Part shown: positions 6,069 through 12,923 of the stretch, one piece after another
Layout of the letters: each line of letters begins with the position of its first letter
How positions within the stretch are numbered: position 1 is the first letter of the stretch
NCBI GenBank assembly: GCA_964475145.1
Contig: CAYYVK010000013.1
Location: 1 to 18,447, forward strand
Source of the DNA: CAYYVK01 sp964475145
GTDB taxonomy: Archaea > Aenigmatarchaeota > Aenigmatarchaeia > CG10238-14 > SCSR01
Direction: 5' to 3'
Length of the DNA: 18,447 bases
Notes under the pieces: generated by a model
What the model was told of the DNA's origin: nothing
Database searches by the model: none
The model's input: the letters and a program-made list of their open reading frames with translations, nothing else
Program-made: the position numbers and the translations under genes

Positions 6069-6419
6069 ATGGGAATTGTAGTAAGATCAAAGGATAAAAA
6101 TGTGATTAAGAAAATTTCTGAAGAAATTTTAGGAAAGTACGCTGAAGACATAGAAAGCTTGTACGTGAGCTTTGAGGGAACCTCTCCAGATTTAAACAAA
6201 GTCTTGTTATTGTTACCAGACCATCAAAGAAAAACTTTTGAAGCTATGACGAAGCTTAAGGAGGCATCTGCTGAGCAGGTTGCTTCAGAAACAAAAAGAG
6301 CAAGGGCCATAGAATCTGCTTATCTTAATCAGTTGGTTCAAATGGGTTATTTGGAAAAAAGGAAGAAAGGAAGAGTTGTGTACTTTTATCTTCCAGAAAA
6401 ATATAAAGTTAATATATGA
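6069..6419 (+). CDS. Winged-helix DNA-binding protein (ArsR/MarR-like)
   Basis: This is a 116-residue protein. The C-terminal half has the pattern of a winged helix: LPDHQRKTFEAMTKLKEASAE then QVASETKRARAIESAYLNQL as the helix-turn-helix. MGYLEKRKKGRVVYFYLPE follows as the wing. The N-terminal half (about 1-50) is a small unrecognised domain with strands GIVVRS and SLYVSFEG and may bind a ligand or mediate pairing. It is the last gene of the radical SAM group. A 14-of-16 palindrome begins at its stop codon and could be a binding site. It is probably a transcription regulator; its target is unknown. Confidence 0.7.
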   Translation: MGIVVRSKDKNVIKKISEEILGKYAEDIESLYVSFEGTSPDLNKVLLLLPDHQRKTFEAMTKLKEASAEQVASETKRARAIESAYLNQLVQMGYLEKRKKGRVVYFYLPEKYKVNI

Positions 6420-6455
6420 AATACGTGTTTCATGGACAAATCTTTAGGAAGTCCA
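6417..6455. promoter_or_regulatory. Imperfect palindrome and hairpin after the winged-helix gene
   Basis: TGAAATACGTGTTTCA at 6417-6432 reads the same on both strands at 14 of 16 positions and overlaps the TGA stop. It is followed at once by TGGAC (6433-6437) and GTCCA (6451-6455), which can pair around a 13-nt loop. The region lies between the regulator gene and the tRNA promoter. It could be an operator for the regulator or an RNA 3'-end structure. No T-run follows, so it is not a classic terminator. Confidence 0.3.
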
Positions 6456-6473
6456 CTACCAACTAAAAAGCTT

Positions 6474-6484
6474 AAGCTTAAAAT
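6474..6484 (+). promoter_or_regulatory. Archaeal BRE/TATA promoter of tRNA-Val
   Basis: AAGCTTAAAAT is centred about 24 nt before the first base of the tRNA, the expected archaeal TATA-to-start distance. A nearly identical element (AAGCTTAAAAAT at 12830-12841) precedes the endonuclease III gene, which supports this as the local box A sequence. Confidence 0.6.
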
Positions 6485-6503
6485 TAACTGAATAATATTT
6501 TGA

Positions 6504-6586
6504 GGGTCCGTAGTCTAGCGGTAGGACATGAAACCTAAAGCTGCCCTGACGCGGCAGTAACTCCGGTTCAAATCCGGACGGACCCA
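6504..6586 (+). tRNA. tRNA-Val (anticodon GAC) with an intron
   Basis: All arms are visible. The acceptor is GGGTCCG (6504-6510) with CGGACCC (6579-6585) and discriminator A6586. The D stem is GTCT (6513-6516) with GGAC (6524-6527). The anticodon stem is CTGCC (6541-6545) with GGCAG (6553-6557) around the loop CTGACGC, giving anticodon GAC at 6548-6550. The T arm is TCCGG-TTCAAAT-CCGGA (6562-6578). CCA is not encoded. Twelve extra bases separate the D stem from position 26, and removing them leaves a normal 71-nt tRNA. The archaeal TATA element lies at the expected distance upstream. Confidence 0.93.
6528..6539 (+). other. 12-nt tRNA intron at position 25/26
   Basis: The intron ATGAAACCTAAA is bounded by a bulge-helix-bulge that I can draw by hand. 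TAGG (6522-6525) pairs with CCTA (6534-6537) as the 4-bp central helix. GCGG (6518-6521) pairs with CTGC (6541-6544, one G-U) as the outer helix. The 3-nt bulges are A-C-A (6526-6528) and A-A-G (6538-6540). Cutting after the second base of each bulge, as archaeal splicing endonuclease does, removes exactly 6528-6539 and leaves G26. On the apical side there is only a small loop, so the motif is of the relaxed type. Confidence 0.75.
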
Positions 6587-6616
6587 TTTATTATTTTCGA
6601 AAAGTTAAATTTAATT

Positions 6617-7009
6617 ATGGGGGAACTTGCTAATAGTTTTATTGTTGCTGTTATTGCCTCTATTTTGGGTATATTTTTGTTCGACCTTATTCAGTACACA
6701 GTATTTACCGATACAGTAAGGAATGCCACCGAAAATACTTACGAAATCAGAGGCTTACATTTAGAAATTAGAGATATAAAAGATGAGTATGTATCCATCT
6801 TTGTGAAAGAAGATGAGACGACGTGTAAATTAAAGGAGACGGAGAGTTGCTATAGCGGTTGCTCACAAATAACAGTGTTGGACATCAAAAAAGAAGAAGT
6901 AGATATACAAGTAAAGGAGGATATATTGTGCAAGATGAAAGTAGCTGTAGATCAATTTAGAAGATCGTTACTAGCAACAAAATTTTTTCTAAGTTATAAG
7001 CTTTATTAG
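6617..7009 (+). CDS. Hypothetical protein with an N-terminal membrane anchor
   Basis: This 130-residue protein has one N-terminal hydrophobic helix (about residues 6-30, ANSFIVAVIASILGIFLFDL) and then a soluble, presumably extracytoplasmic domain. That domain contains four cysteines clustered in the middle (TTCKLKETESCYSGCSQIT and a later ILCKM) and alternating charged strands, consistent with a small disulfide- or metal-stabilised beta domain. There is no lipobox. It begins 30 nt after the tRNA and its TAG overlaps the end of the convergent thymidylate kinase gene by 4 nt. I do not recognise the family. Confidence 0.55.
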   Translation: MGELANSFIVAVIASILGIFLFDLIQYTVFTDTVRNATENTYEIRGLHLEIRDIKDEYVSIFVKEDETTCKLKETESCYSGCSQITVLDIKKEEVDIQVKEDILCKMKVAVDQFRRSLLATKFFLSYKLY

Positions 7010-7623
7010 TCCAAAAGGTGCTTTTCTACTATTCTTCTAATCTCTTCAAAAACTTCTTCTATGCTTCTGGTAGCATCGACTATTACCCATTCTTTTGCGA
7101 ATAATTTTTCCTTTAGAAGTTTCTTGAAAGTTTCTCTCACCCTTTCCAGGTAGAGTTTATCTTCTTCATGTCTGTCTAATTTGCTTTTTTCTTTCAGCTT
7201 TCTTTTCAAAGAAGTCTCAGCAGGAATGTCCAGAAAGATGACTAAATCTGGGACAGGCAAATCAAGCAGCTTTGCTAGCTCCAAACCATTTTCTAAAGGA
7301 TAACCTTTTGTACATTGGTAAGCTAAGGTTGACGTGAAATATCGGTCTGATATCACGACTTTGTTATCCTTTAGGGCAGAAAGAATTTTTTCCTTATCAA
7401 ACAAGAAATCTATGGTGTACAATAAAAATTGTCCTGGTACGTCTAACTCAAATTTTTTGTTTAAAAATTCATAGATAAGTTTTCCTACCGGACTTTTTGG
7501 ATTAGGATATGAAAAAAGTTCTACTTTCTTTCCTTTATCTACCAAGTATTTGAACAATAATTTGCTCTGAGTTTCTCCACCAGCTCCGTCTATACCTTCT
7601 ATGACTATAAACTTGCCTGCCAC
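7006..7623 (-). CDS. tmk: Thymidylate kinase with an atypical P-loop
   Basis: This 205-residue protein is of normal length for dTMP kinase, which makes dTDP from dTMP and ATP. It has the family start FIVIEGIDGAG, the DRYFTSTLAYQ segment (DR[YW]xxSxxAYQ), LVIFLDIPAE, and KLDRHEEDKLYLERVRETF, with the lid and C-terminal helices. The P-loop is unusual: the family has GxGK(S/T)TQ, but this reads GAGGETQ. The Walker A lysine is Gly16 and the next Ser/Thr is Glu17. The codons (GGT GGA GAA ACT) are clear on the minus strand. The rest of the protein is well kept, which argues against decay. The start is GTG at 7623, the only standard start in frame near the motif. Confidence 0.85.
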   Translation of the reverse strand: MAGKFIVIEGIDGAGGETQSKLLFKYLVDKGKKVELFSYPNPKSPVGKLIYEFLNKKFELDVPGQFLLYTIDFLFDKEKILSALKDNKVVISDRYFTSTLAYQCTKGYPLENGLELAKLLDLPVPDLVIFLDIPAETSLKRKLKEKSKLDRHEEDKLYLERVRETFKKLLKEKLFAKEWVIVDATRSIEEVFEEIRRIVEKHLLD

Positions 7624-7658
7624 ACATTTAATTTCATTTTAAATAAAAATAACTTTTT

Positions 7659-7703
7659 GGTTGGGAGGGAAGGAAGAAAAGAGTCTAAATTTTCTCCCAA
7701 ACC
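7659..7703 (+). promoter_or_regulatory. Inverted repeat in the tmk / MgtC-like intergenic region
   Basis: GGTTGGGAG (7659-7667) can pair with CTCCCAAACC (7694-7703) as a nine-pair stem with one bulged A, around a purine-rich loop of 26 nt. It lies just upstream of the TATA-like CTATAAATTATAAAC (7703-7717) of the membrane-protein gene at 7764. It may therefore act as a DNA operator, or as an RNA hairpin only if transcription begins further upstream. I recognise no riboswitch class. Confidence 0.3.
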
Positions 7704-7717
7704 TATAAATTATAAAC
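7703..7717 (+). promoter_or_regulatory. Probable TATA promoter of the MgtC-like gene
   Basis: CTATAAATTATAAAC is AT-rich and TATA-like. It would place transcription start about 7735, giving a leader of roughly 28 nt before the ATG at 7764. Confidence 0.4.
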
Positions 7718-7763
7718 TTGATCAACTTCTAACTTAATAAAATTCAAAAACCAAATCTTTTTC

Positions 7764-9011
7764 ATGGAAAGCATCTTCCTGCTTCAGAAAATTCTTCTTG
7801 CTTTAGCTTTAGGTGCTTTGATAGGAATAGAGCGTGAAAGAAGAAGAGTGAGAGAAGAAGTTTTTGCAGGCGTGAGAACTTTCATGCTTACTTGCTTGTT
7901 TGGTTTGCTAACAAGCTACCTCTCCCAGACTCTTTCAAGCTATTTACCAATCTGCATAGGCTTAGCTACTGTTTGCTCTATAGCAATAGTAAGCTATGGC
8001 TTAAAATTTGCAAAAGCTAAAAAGGTTGGGCTAACAACAAGAACAGCTTTTATCATTGCCTTTATCATAGGAGTAATAGTGTTTTATGAAAATTATCCTT
8101 ATCTTGCTTCTGTATCGTTAGGAGTAATAACTACTCTCTTGCTACTTTCAAAAGAATCTTTGCGCAAGTTTGCTAGAGGTCTTAAGAAAAACGAGATAAA
8201 GGATGCTATGATATTTGCAATAATAGCTTTTATAATTTTACCATTGCTCCCGAATAAACCTCTAGACCTTTTTCCTGCGATAAACCCTTATGTACTCTGG
8301 CTTGTTTTTGTTACAATTCTAGGCATAAGCTTTTTTGCTTACGTTGCAATTAAAGCCTTGGGTAGTCATGGCCTAGCTCTAACAGGACTTTTTGGCGGTT
8401 TTTCTAGCTCAACTCATCTTGCTGTTGTAGTTGCAAACGATGTTAAAAAACGTAAAAGACTTTTATACTCTTCTGCTTTTGCTGTTGTGATAGCTTCTTC
8501 CCTCATGTTCTTCCGTCAAGTGATAATTTCGCTCATTTTTAACATTTCTCTAGTTCAAGCAATAATTCCTTTTTCACTCGTAGGAGGTTTGGGTATATCC
8601 TTGAGCTACTTGCTTTGGAAGAAAAGTAGAAAAGAAAAAGCTAGCATTTCTCTCAGGTCTCCGCTCGCTTTTAGGCCTGCTTTTGGTTTTCTAGCTTATT
8701 TAATCTTCATCCTTCTCTTGACGGAATTTGTGAGGAAGTATTTTGCCCCTGAAGCAATTTATCTTGTGGCTCTTCTTAATGGCTTGGTAGAGGTAGATGC
8801 TATAACCATATCATTGGCAACAGCATCAGCTTCTGGTCTTTCCCCTTCGGTTGCAGTAAACGGCATGTTTATAGCTGCTACTACAAATACTTTGAGTAAA
8901 TGGCTCTTGATAAAGTGGGTTGGTGCAGAAAAGCTTGCTGAAGAAGTGAAAAAGTTCTTTTTAGCTTTAATCTTGGTTTGTCTATTTCTGTTAGCAATAC
9001 AAGTTTTATAA
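7764..9011 (+). CDS. MgtC/SapB-family membrane protein with DUF4010
   Basis: This 415-residue, very hydrophobic protein has about a dozen predicted helices. The N-terminal 140 residues match MgtC/SapB: LALALGALIGIERERRRVRE then VFAGVRTFMLTCLFG, the family's conserved ALIGxERE and GxRT segments. The remainder matches the DUF4010 domain, with FGGFSSSTHLAVVVAN and LVEVDAITISLATASASG as typical small-residue and acidic motifs in helices. Proteins with this two-domain layout are usually 400-430 residues, so it looks complete. MgtC proteins are linked to Mg2+ homeostasis; for the DUF4010 fusion the transported or sensed species is not established. It is transcribed divergently from tmk. Confidence 0.82.
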   Translation: MESIFLLQKILLALALGALIGIERERRRVREEVFAGVRTFMLTCLFGLLTSYLSQTLSSYLPICIGLATVCSIAIVSYGLKFAKAKKVGLTTRTAFIIAFIIGVIVFYENYPYLASVSLGVITTLLLLSKESLRKFARGLKKNEIKDAMIFAIIAFIILPLLPNKPLDLFPAINPYVLWLVFVTILGISFFAYVAIKALGSHGLALTGLFGGFSSSTHLAVVVANDVKKRKRLLYSSAFAVVIASSLMFFRQVIISLIFNISLVQAIIPFSLVGGLGISLSYLLWKKSRKEKASISLRSPLAFRPAFGFLAYLIFILLLTEFVRKYFAPEAIYLVALLNGLVEVDAITISLATASASGLSPSVAVNGMFIAATTNTLSKWLLIKWVGAEKLAEEVKKFFLALILVCLFLLAIQVL

Positions 9012-9343
9012 GCTTTTACAGGTGAGTACGAATTATGGAGCTAAACGGTTTATTAATCAGTTTAAGACTAGATAAGTATAGAGCGGAAAGAATTAGGTAG
9101 GAAATTGACCACGTCCCTAACGAAACTAAAACTATTATTATCTGGGGATACAAAGTATCAAAAGAAGAAGTTATTGATTATGTGAGAAAGAAGTACATAG
9201 AATATGACGTGCAGGCTATCTATGAGTTTGAGGCAAGAAAAGATAAAGGTTTGGTTTTTCTTGTAAATTCTAGAAGACTTTACTAGTTCACTACTAAGAG
9301 TTGTTACAATTCTATATCAGCGTTCTTTAGCTTACTTTTAAGC
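9012..9343 (+). other. 332-nt region between the MgtC-like gene and the exported protein
   Basis: Apart from the TAG-interrupted ORF at 9035-9286, this stretch holds only a short AT-rich tail (9287-9343) with CTTACTTTTAAGC just before the next ATG, a possible promoter or leader. No RNA gene or repeat was recognised. Confidence 0.4.
9035..9286 (+). pseudogene. Small ORF interrupted by one in-frame TAG
   Basis: From an ATG at 9035 (GGTGA ribosome-binding site at 9021-9025) the frame runs 83 codons to a TAG at 9284, broken only by a TAG at codon 22 (9098-9100). Codons on both sides look like real coding sequence for this genome. The downstream part, beginning EIDHVPNETKTIIIWGYKVS, is a soluble, charged protein-like sequence with KEEVIDYVRKKYIEYDVQ and ends FLVNSRRLY. 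No ATG, GTG or TTG directly after the TAG offers a good restart. Other genes here end in TAG, so TAG is an ordinary stop. It is either a young pseudogene, a sequencing error or a recoded gene; the family is unknown. Confidence 0.5.
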
Positions 9344-9751
9344 ATGAAGAAGAAAATATTTCTGTTAGCTTTGCTTACTTTAGTTCCAGCAGCAGCAAAT
9401 GCGATAAGCATTAGCATTTACCAGGGCCAAATTACAGACTTAGGATCTCAAGAAGTAGTGACAGACTTTGGTATGGTAGTAGGTTCGATAAAGTTTAGAC
9501 TAGGAGAGTATAGTTGGGGACCTGCTGAAATCTGGCTGCTTCCAGAAAATACTACACCTTCTCAGTTCAAGTCTTTATCTCAATACTTAGAGTTGCCAGC
9601 AAACATTACCTTCAGCACTTGCAGAACTTCTATATACTACAACGAAAGCTTAGGATATGCTTTCAAGGTACTATCTTCAGCAATTCTATCAAACGGAACT
9701 TTTTGTGCACTAGCTTATCCAGGGAGCTATGTTGTAGTTGCAAAGTATTAG
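9344..9751 (+). CDS. Exported protein with a Sec signal peptide
   Basis: This 135-residue protein has a typical Sec signal peptide: MKKK, then the hydrophobic core IFLLALLTLVPAAA, and a likely cleavage near ANA-I20. The mature part is a beta-rich domain (ISISIYQGQITDLGSQ, FGMVVGSIKFRL, GSYVVVAKY) with two cysteines (TFSTCRTS and GTFCALAY) that may form a disulfide. It also has four N-glycosylation sequons (NTT, NIT, NES, NGT), consistent with an archaeal cell-surface protein. A 67-residue membrane protein starts 7 nt after its stop. Family unknown. Confidence 0.65.
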   Translation: MKKKIFLLALLTLVPAAANAISISIYQGQITDLGSQEVVTDFGMVVGSIKFRLGEYSWGPAEIWLLPENTTPSQFKSLSQYLELPANITFSTCRTSIYYNESLGYAFKVLSSAILSNGTFCALAYPGSYVVVAKY

Positions 9752-9758
9752 TGATAGC

Positions 9759-9962
9759 ATGAAGTATGCTTGGCTCTTGATTTTTCTTATTTTTCTTCTT
9801 CTATTGATTTTGTACTTTAAAGCAGTTCATAATACAGATAGCTATGTTGGCTCGTTCATCCAACCATTTAAAAACGAGACGAAAGTTTCTAAATGGAACT
9901 TTCTAGGAAAAATAAAAATAGAAGCAGGAAAAATAATTTGGTTTAATTGGGGTAGTGAATAA
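9759..9962 (+). CDS. Small single-pass membrane protein
   Basis: This 67-residue protein starts MKYAW at the ATG at 9759. An upstream in-frame TTG at 9738 would overlap the previous gene and is less likely. One strongly hydrophobic helix covers about residues 4-22 (LLIFLIFLLLLILYF), leaving a 45-residue tail with one NET sequon that would be outside the cell. The tail has IQPFKNETKVSKWNF and ends IIWFNWGSE. It is co-directional and closely spaced (7 nt) with the exported protein gene, suggesting a surface complex. Its stop is 2 nt from the end of the convergent helicase gene. Confidence 0.55.
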   Translation: MKYAWLLIFLIFLLLLILYFKAVHNTDSYVGSFIQPFKNETKVSKWNFLGKIKIEAGKIIWFNWGSE

Positions 9963-9964
9963 AT

Positions 9965-12775
9965 TTATACAAACCAATACTTTCTTGTTCTAATAAAACT
10001 TCTTTCAGCTTCCAAAACATCTTTCAAAAGTTCTTCATCGTTTCTATGAAATCTTGCAAGAATTCTTCTAGCAGTTTTCGGTCCTATCCCTCTTCCGGCC
10101 AACACTTTTATTGCTTTTAGCTTGTAGACTAAGTAAAGGTCGGCCTTTTGCATAAGCGTTTGGTATACTATCTTTTCTTGTTGCGTCAGCTTACCTTTCA
10201 AACCTTTTTTAACGACCTTTAAGACTTTAGAGCTTGGTCTGACTACTGCTAATAGTTTAGCACCACACTTCTTACATTCGATTTCTTTGGAAATCTTTCC
10301 TACTGTATAAGTTTGCTCCCATTCTCCACAGTTCATGCAAACAAGCTTTACTTGCGTATTTAGCAATCTTTGCTTGAAAAGTTCAAATATTTCTTTTTCA
10401 GGTTTTCCTGGTCCAACTATTTCTGCATACTTGTACTTTACACCAAGCTTTCCTAAAGGTGATAGTCCTGACTTAAAGAGGACTTGAATTTCTTTACTCT
10501 GGATCTTCTTCAGGATTTCCACACTTTTTTCTATATCTAACTTTTCCGTTTCTAGCTCTCTCAAAGTTTCCTTGTAGATTGGAGAACCTACATAATCTTC
10601 GATTATTCTTCTCATGCTAACTTTTCCGTATTCTGCATCGCTTGCTATAGCTCCAAACCTTTTAGCAACATGAACAAACTTCCATTCAAAGAGTTCGCTC
10701 TTGCTCAAACTAGTTTCTAAGTAAGCTTTAAAATGCTCCGGCTTGGTGTTGTACAGAACTTCTTCTATTGCTTTCAAGTTTTTCTGCTGAAACTGTAGCA
10801 TTATCCTGTAAGGGTCTGTCCTTAAACCTACAGAGCCAAGCCTTGAAGAGAGCATTGCTGTCAAGAACCTTCCTAGAGTCTCGTTGACCTTTGTACCAAA
10901 GCATGTATGCAAGACAACTAAGTTTTCAAAATCTTCTACCAGTATAATTTTGTCAGTTGGAACAATGCCAAACTTACTCTGCTTTTTAATAATCTTAACT
11001 ATGCTTTTGGCACAATTTTTATCCACTGGATAATTTTTTGTAATCCAGTGGATTACTTCTTCTTCAGACTTTTGTCTTATCATATCTGCTACAATTCCTC
11101 TTAATTTTCCAACTTCTTGTGCTACTTCAAAGCTTACAGGTATCAGCTCACCTTCCCATCCTGGTATCGCTGCTTCCAAATCGTTACTGGGCTCCACTAA
11201 AACTCTATCTTCTTCTACCGAGAGTATTCTCCAGGGTTCTCCCTTGACTATAAAAGTAGTGTTTGGTTCGCCATGCAATGCTACAAACTCTTCGTCCAAC
11301 ACACCAACAAAACTCTTGTCTAGCGTGTTGAAAATTTTGTATTGCTTTAAAGAAGGGATTGTAGATAGTTGTGAGAAATAGTACTCAAAACCTCTTCTTT
11401 TTTTCTTTAGATGGTTGTTAAGAAAGACTAGACCAAGTCTTTCAAGTTGTTTGCAAACTTCTAAAAATTCTGCATAACTTAAATCCTTGTAAGGATAAGA
11501 GCGTTTCACTAAAGAGTAAGCTCTTTCCAGTTCTATTGTTCCAAAATCTAGCGTAAGCCCTACAAGTTGATGCGCCAAAACATCCAAAGAATTTTTATGA
11601 GGATTTATTGTTTCAAGCTCGTTTGCTAGAGCTTTTCTTGCAATCACTGCTGACTCAAAAATATCATCTTCGTTGGTTGTTAAAATGATTCCCCTACTGA
11701 CTCTTTGCAATTCATGGCCACTCCTTCCAACTCTTTGGACAAGCTGAGTAACTTCTCTTGGACTCATGTATTGCAAAACTAAGTCAACGCTTCCTATATC
11801 AACTCCAAGTTGCAAGCTGCTCGTGCAGATTATACTTTTCAGCTTTTCTTCCTTGAAATCTTTTTCTGCTTTTATTCTAACTTCTTTGCTCAGGCTTGAG
11901 TGATGAATTGCTGCTGGAAATTTCTTGTCTATGATTTTTATCCTGCTTGAAAGGATTTCAGCAAACTCTCTTGTGTTTGTAAAAGTTAGAGTAGAGCGTG
12001 AATTTAGTATAAGCTCCATTATACTTCTTACTCTTGCAGCAGTCTCAACAGAAGAAAATATTTTTTGGGCAATCTTTCTATCTTGCTTTGTTGGTGTAGG
12101 GTTTATTACTTTTATTTCCATGGCTTTTTCGCTTGTTGCTTTAATTACTTTTACCAATTTACCACCTGCAAAGAAGCTCGCGACCTTTTCAGGCTCACCT
12201 ATTGTTGCAGTTAACATGATAAGCTGGAAGTCTCCGCACAACTCTTTCAGCCTTTCCAGTGCTAATGCTAACTGCACACCACGCTTACTGTCTGCAATTT
12301 CGTGCACCTCATCTATAACAACCCATTTAACGTTCCTTAAATACTCTCTAATCTTTTTACCAGTGAGTATAGGCTGTAAAGTTTCTAAAGTAACTATCAT
12401 CATGTCGTTTGGGAACTCTTTTTGCATTTTTCTCTCGTAAGAAGAAGTATCGCCATGTCTTACAGCTATTTCCATTTCTAATTCCTTTGCCCATTCTTGT
12501 AGGTGTAACAACAAGTCTCTGTTCAACGCTTTCATCGGCGAGATGTAAAGAATGCTAATAGGCTTAGGCTTTTCTTTCAGCCAAAGATGGAAAATTGGTA
12601 GCAAAGCAGCAAGTGTTTTACCAGTGCCTGTCTCAGAAATGAGCAAGCAGCTTATGCCAGCAAGTATAGGTTCTACAGCTAGTTGTTGGATTGGTGTAGG
12701 TTCGGCTATCTTAAACTTTCTTAAACCATTTTGTATCTTCTTGTCCAACTTTCCAAAAACATTTTCATAACTCAT
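9965..12775 (-). CDS. lhr: Lhr-family ATP-dependent helicase
   Basis: This 936-residue superfamily 2 helicase is of the archaeal Lhr (large helicase-related) type. Domain 1 has the Q-motif PTPIQ (26-30), Walker A ETGTGKT (48-54), DEVH (155-158) and LTATIGEP (motif III). Domain 2 has FTNTREFAEIL, CTSSLQLGVDIGSVDLVLQY and QRVGRSGH (motifs IV-VI). These are followed by the long Lhr winged-helix and C-terminal core. The end carries a four-cysteine zinc knuckle (CMNCGEW ... ECKKCG) and then a helix-hairpin-helix-like GRGIGPKTARRILARF (894-909). Lhr proteins unwind DNA or RNA:DNA and are linked to repair or RNA metabolism. It is divergent from the nth repair gene. Confidence 0.9.
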   Translation of the reverse strand: MSYENVFGKLDKKIQNGLRKFKIAEPTPIQQLAVEPILAGISCLLISETGTGKTLAALLPIFHLWLKEKPKPISILYISPMKALNRDLLLHLQEWAKELEMEIAVRHGDTSSYERKMQKEFPNDMMIVTLETLQPILTGKKIREYLRNVKWVVIDEVHEIADSKRGVQLALALERLKELCGDFQLIMLTATIGEPEKVASFFAGGKLVKVIKATSEKAMEIKVINPTPTKQDRKIAQKIFSSVETAARVRSIMELILNSRSTLTFTNTREFAEILSSRIKIIDKKFPAAIHHSSLSKEVRIKAEKDFKEEKLKSIICTSSLQLGVDIGSVDLVLQYMSPREVTQLVQRVGRSGHELQRVSRGIILTTNEDDIFESAVIARKALANELETINPHKNSLDVLAHQLVGLTLDFGTIELERAYSLVKRSYPYKDLSYAEFLEVCKQLERLGLVFLNNHLKKKRRGFEYYFSQLSTIPSLKQYKIFNTLDKSFVGVLDEEFVALHGEPNTTFIVKGEPWRILSVEEDRVLVEPSNDLEAAIPGWEGELIPVSFEVAQEVGKLRGIVADMIRQKSEEEVIHWITKNYPVDKNCAKSIVKIIKKQSKFGIVPTDKIILVEDFENLVVLHTCFGTKVNETLGRFLTAMLSSRLGSVGLRTDPYRIMLQFQQKNLKAIEEVLYNTKPEHFKAYLETSLSKSELFEWKFVHVAKRFGAIASDAEYGKVSMRRIIEDYVGSPIYKETLRELETEKLDIEKSVEILKKIQSKEIQVLFKSGLSPLGKLGVKYKYAEIVGPGKPEKEIFELFKQRLLNTQVKLVCMNCGEWEQTYTVGKISKEIECKKCGAKLLAVVRPSSKVLKVVKKGLKGKLTQQEKIVYQTLMQKADLYLVYKLKAIKVLAGRGIGPKTARRILARFHRNDEELLKDVLEAERSFIRTRKYWFV

Positions 12776-12829
12776 TTTAACACCGATATATTTTATTTGG
12801 GTAAGTATAGATATAGAGCAGCTTTAAAA

Positions 12830-12841
12830 AAGCTTAAAAAT
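12830..12841 (+). promoter_or_regulatory. Probable BRE/TATA element of the endonuclease III gene
   Basis: AAGCTTAAAAAT nearly repeats the tRNA-Val promoter element. It would start transcription near 12858-12862, giving a leader of about 60 nt before the ATG at 12924. A 19-codon ATG reading frame (12855-12914) begins at about the same point. Confidence 0.4.
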
Positions 12842-12923
12842 TCCTTTATATTAAATGGAAGTTGCAAGGGAGAAAGAGAGCGAACTTCAACAGTTTTTAA
12901 TTCCTGAAAGTTAATTATTCGTA

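Noticed and set aside
6432..6491. 19-codon lysine-rich ATG frame before the tRNA
   Set aside because: It overlaps the palindrome/hairpin and the tRNA promoter; its length and context do not support a gene.
9098..9100. In-frame TAG as a pyrrolysine codon
   Set aside because: Several other genes here end in TAG, no pyl genes are visible, and no methylamine methyltransferase context exists.
11925..12440. 171-residue plus-strand frame inside the helicase gene
   Set aside because: It is the complement of strongly conserved helicase coding sequence; its Ser/Ile-rich composition is typical of a shadow frame.
12855..12914. 19-codon ATG reading frame just upstream of nth
   Set aside because: It follows the probable TATA element closely, but it is too short to separate from chance and shows no ribosome-binding site or recognisable peptide.
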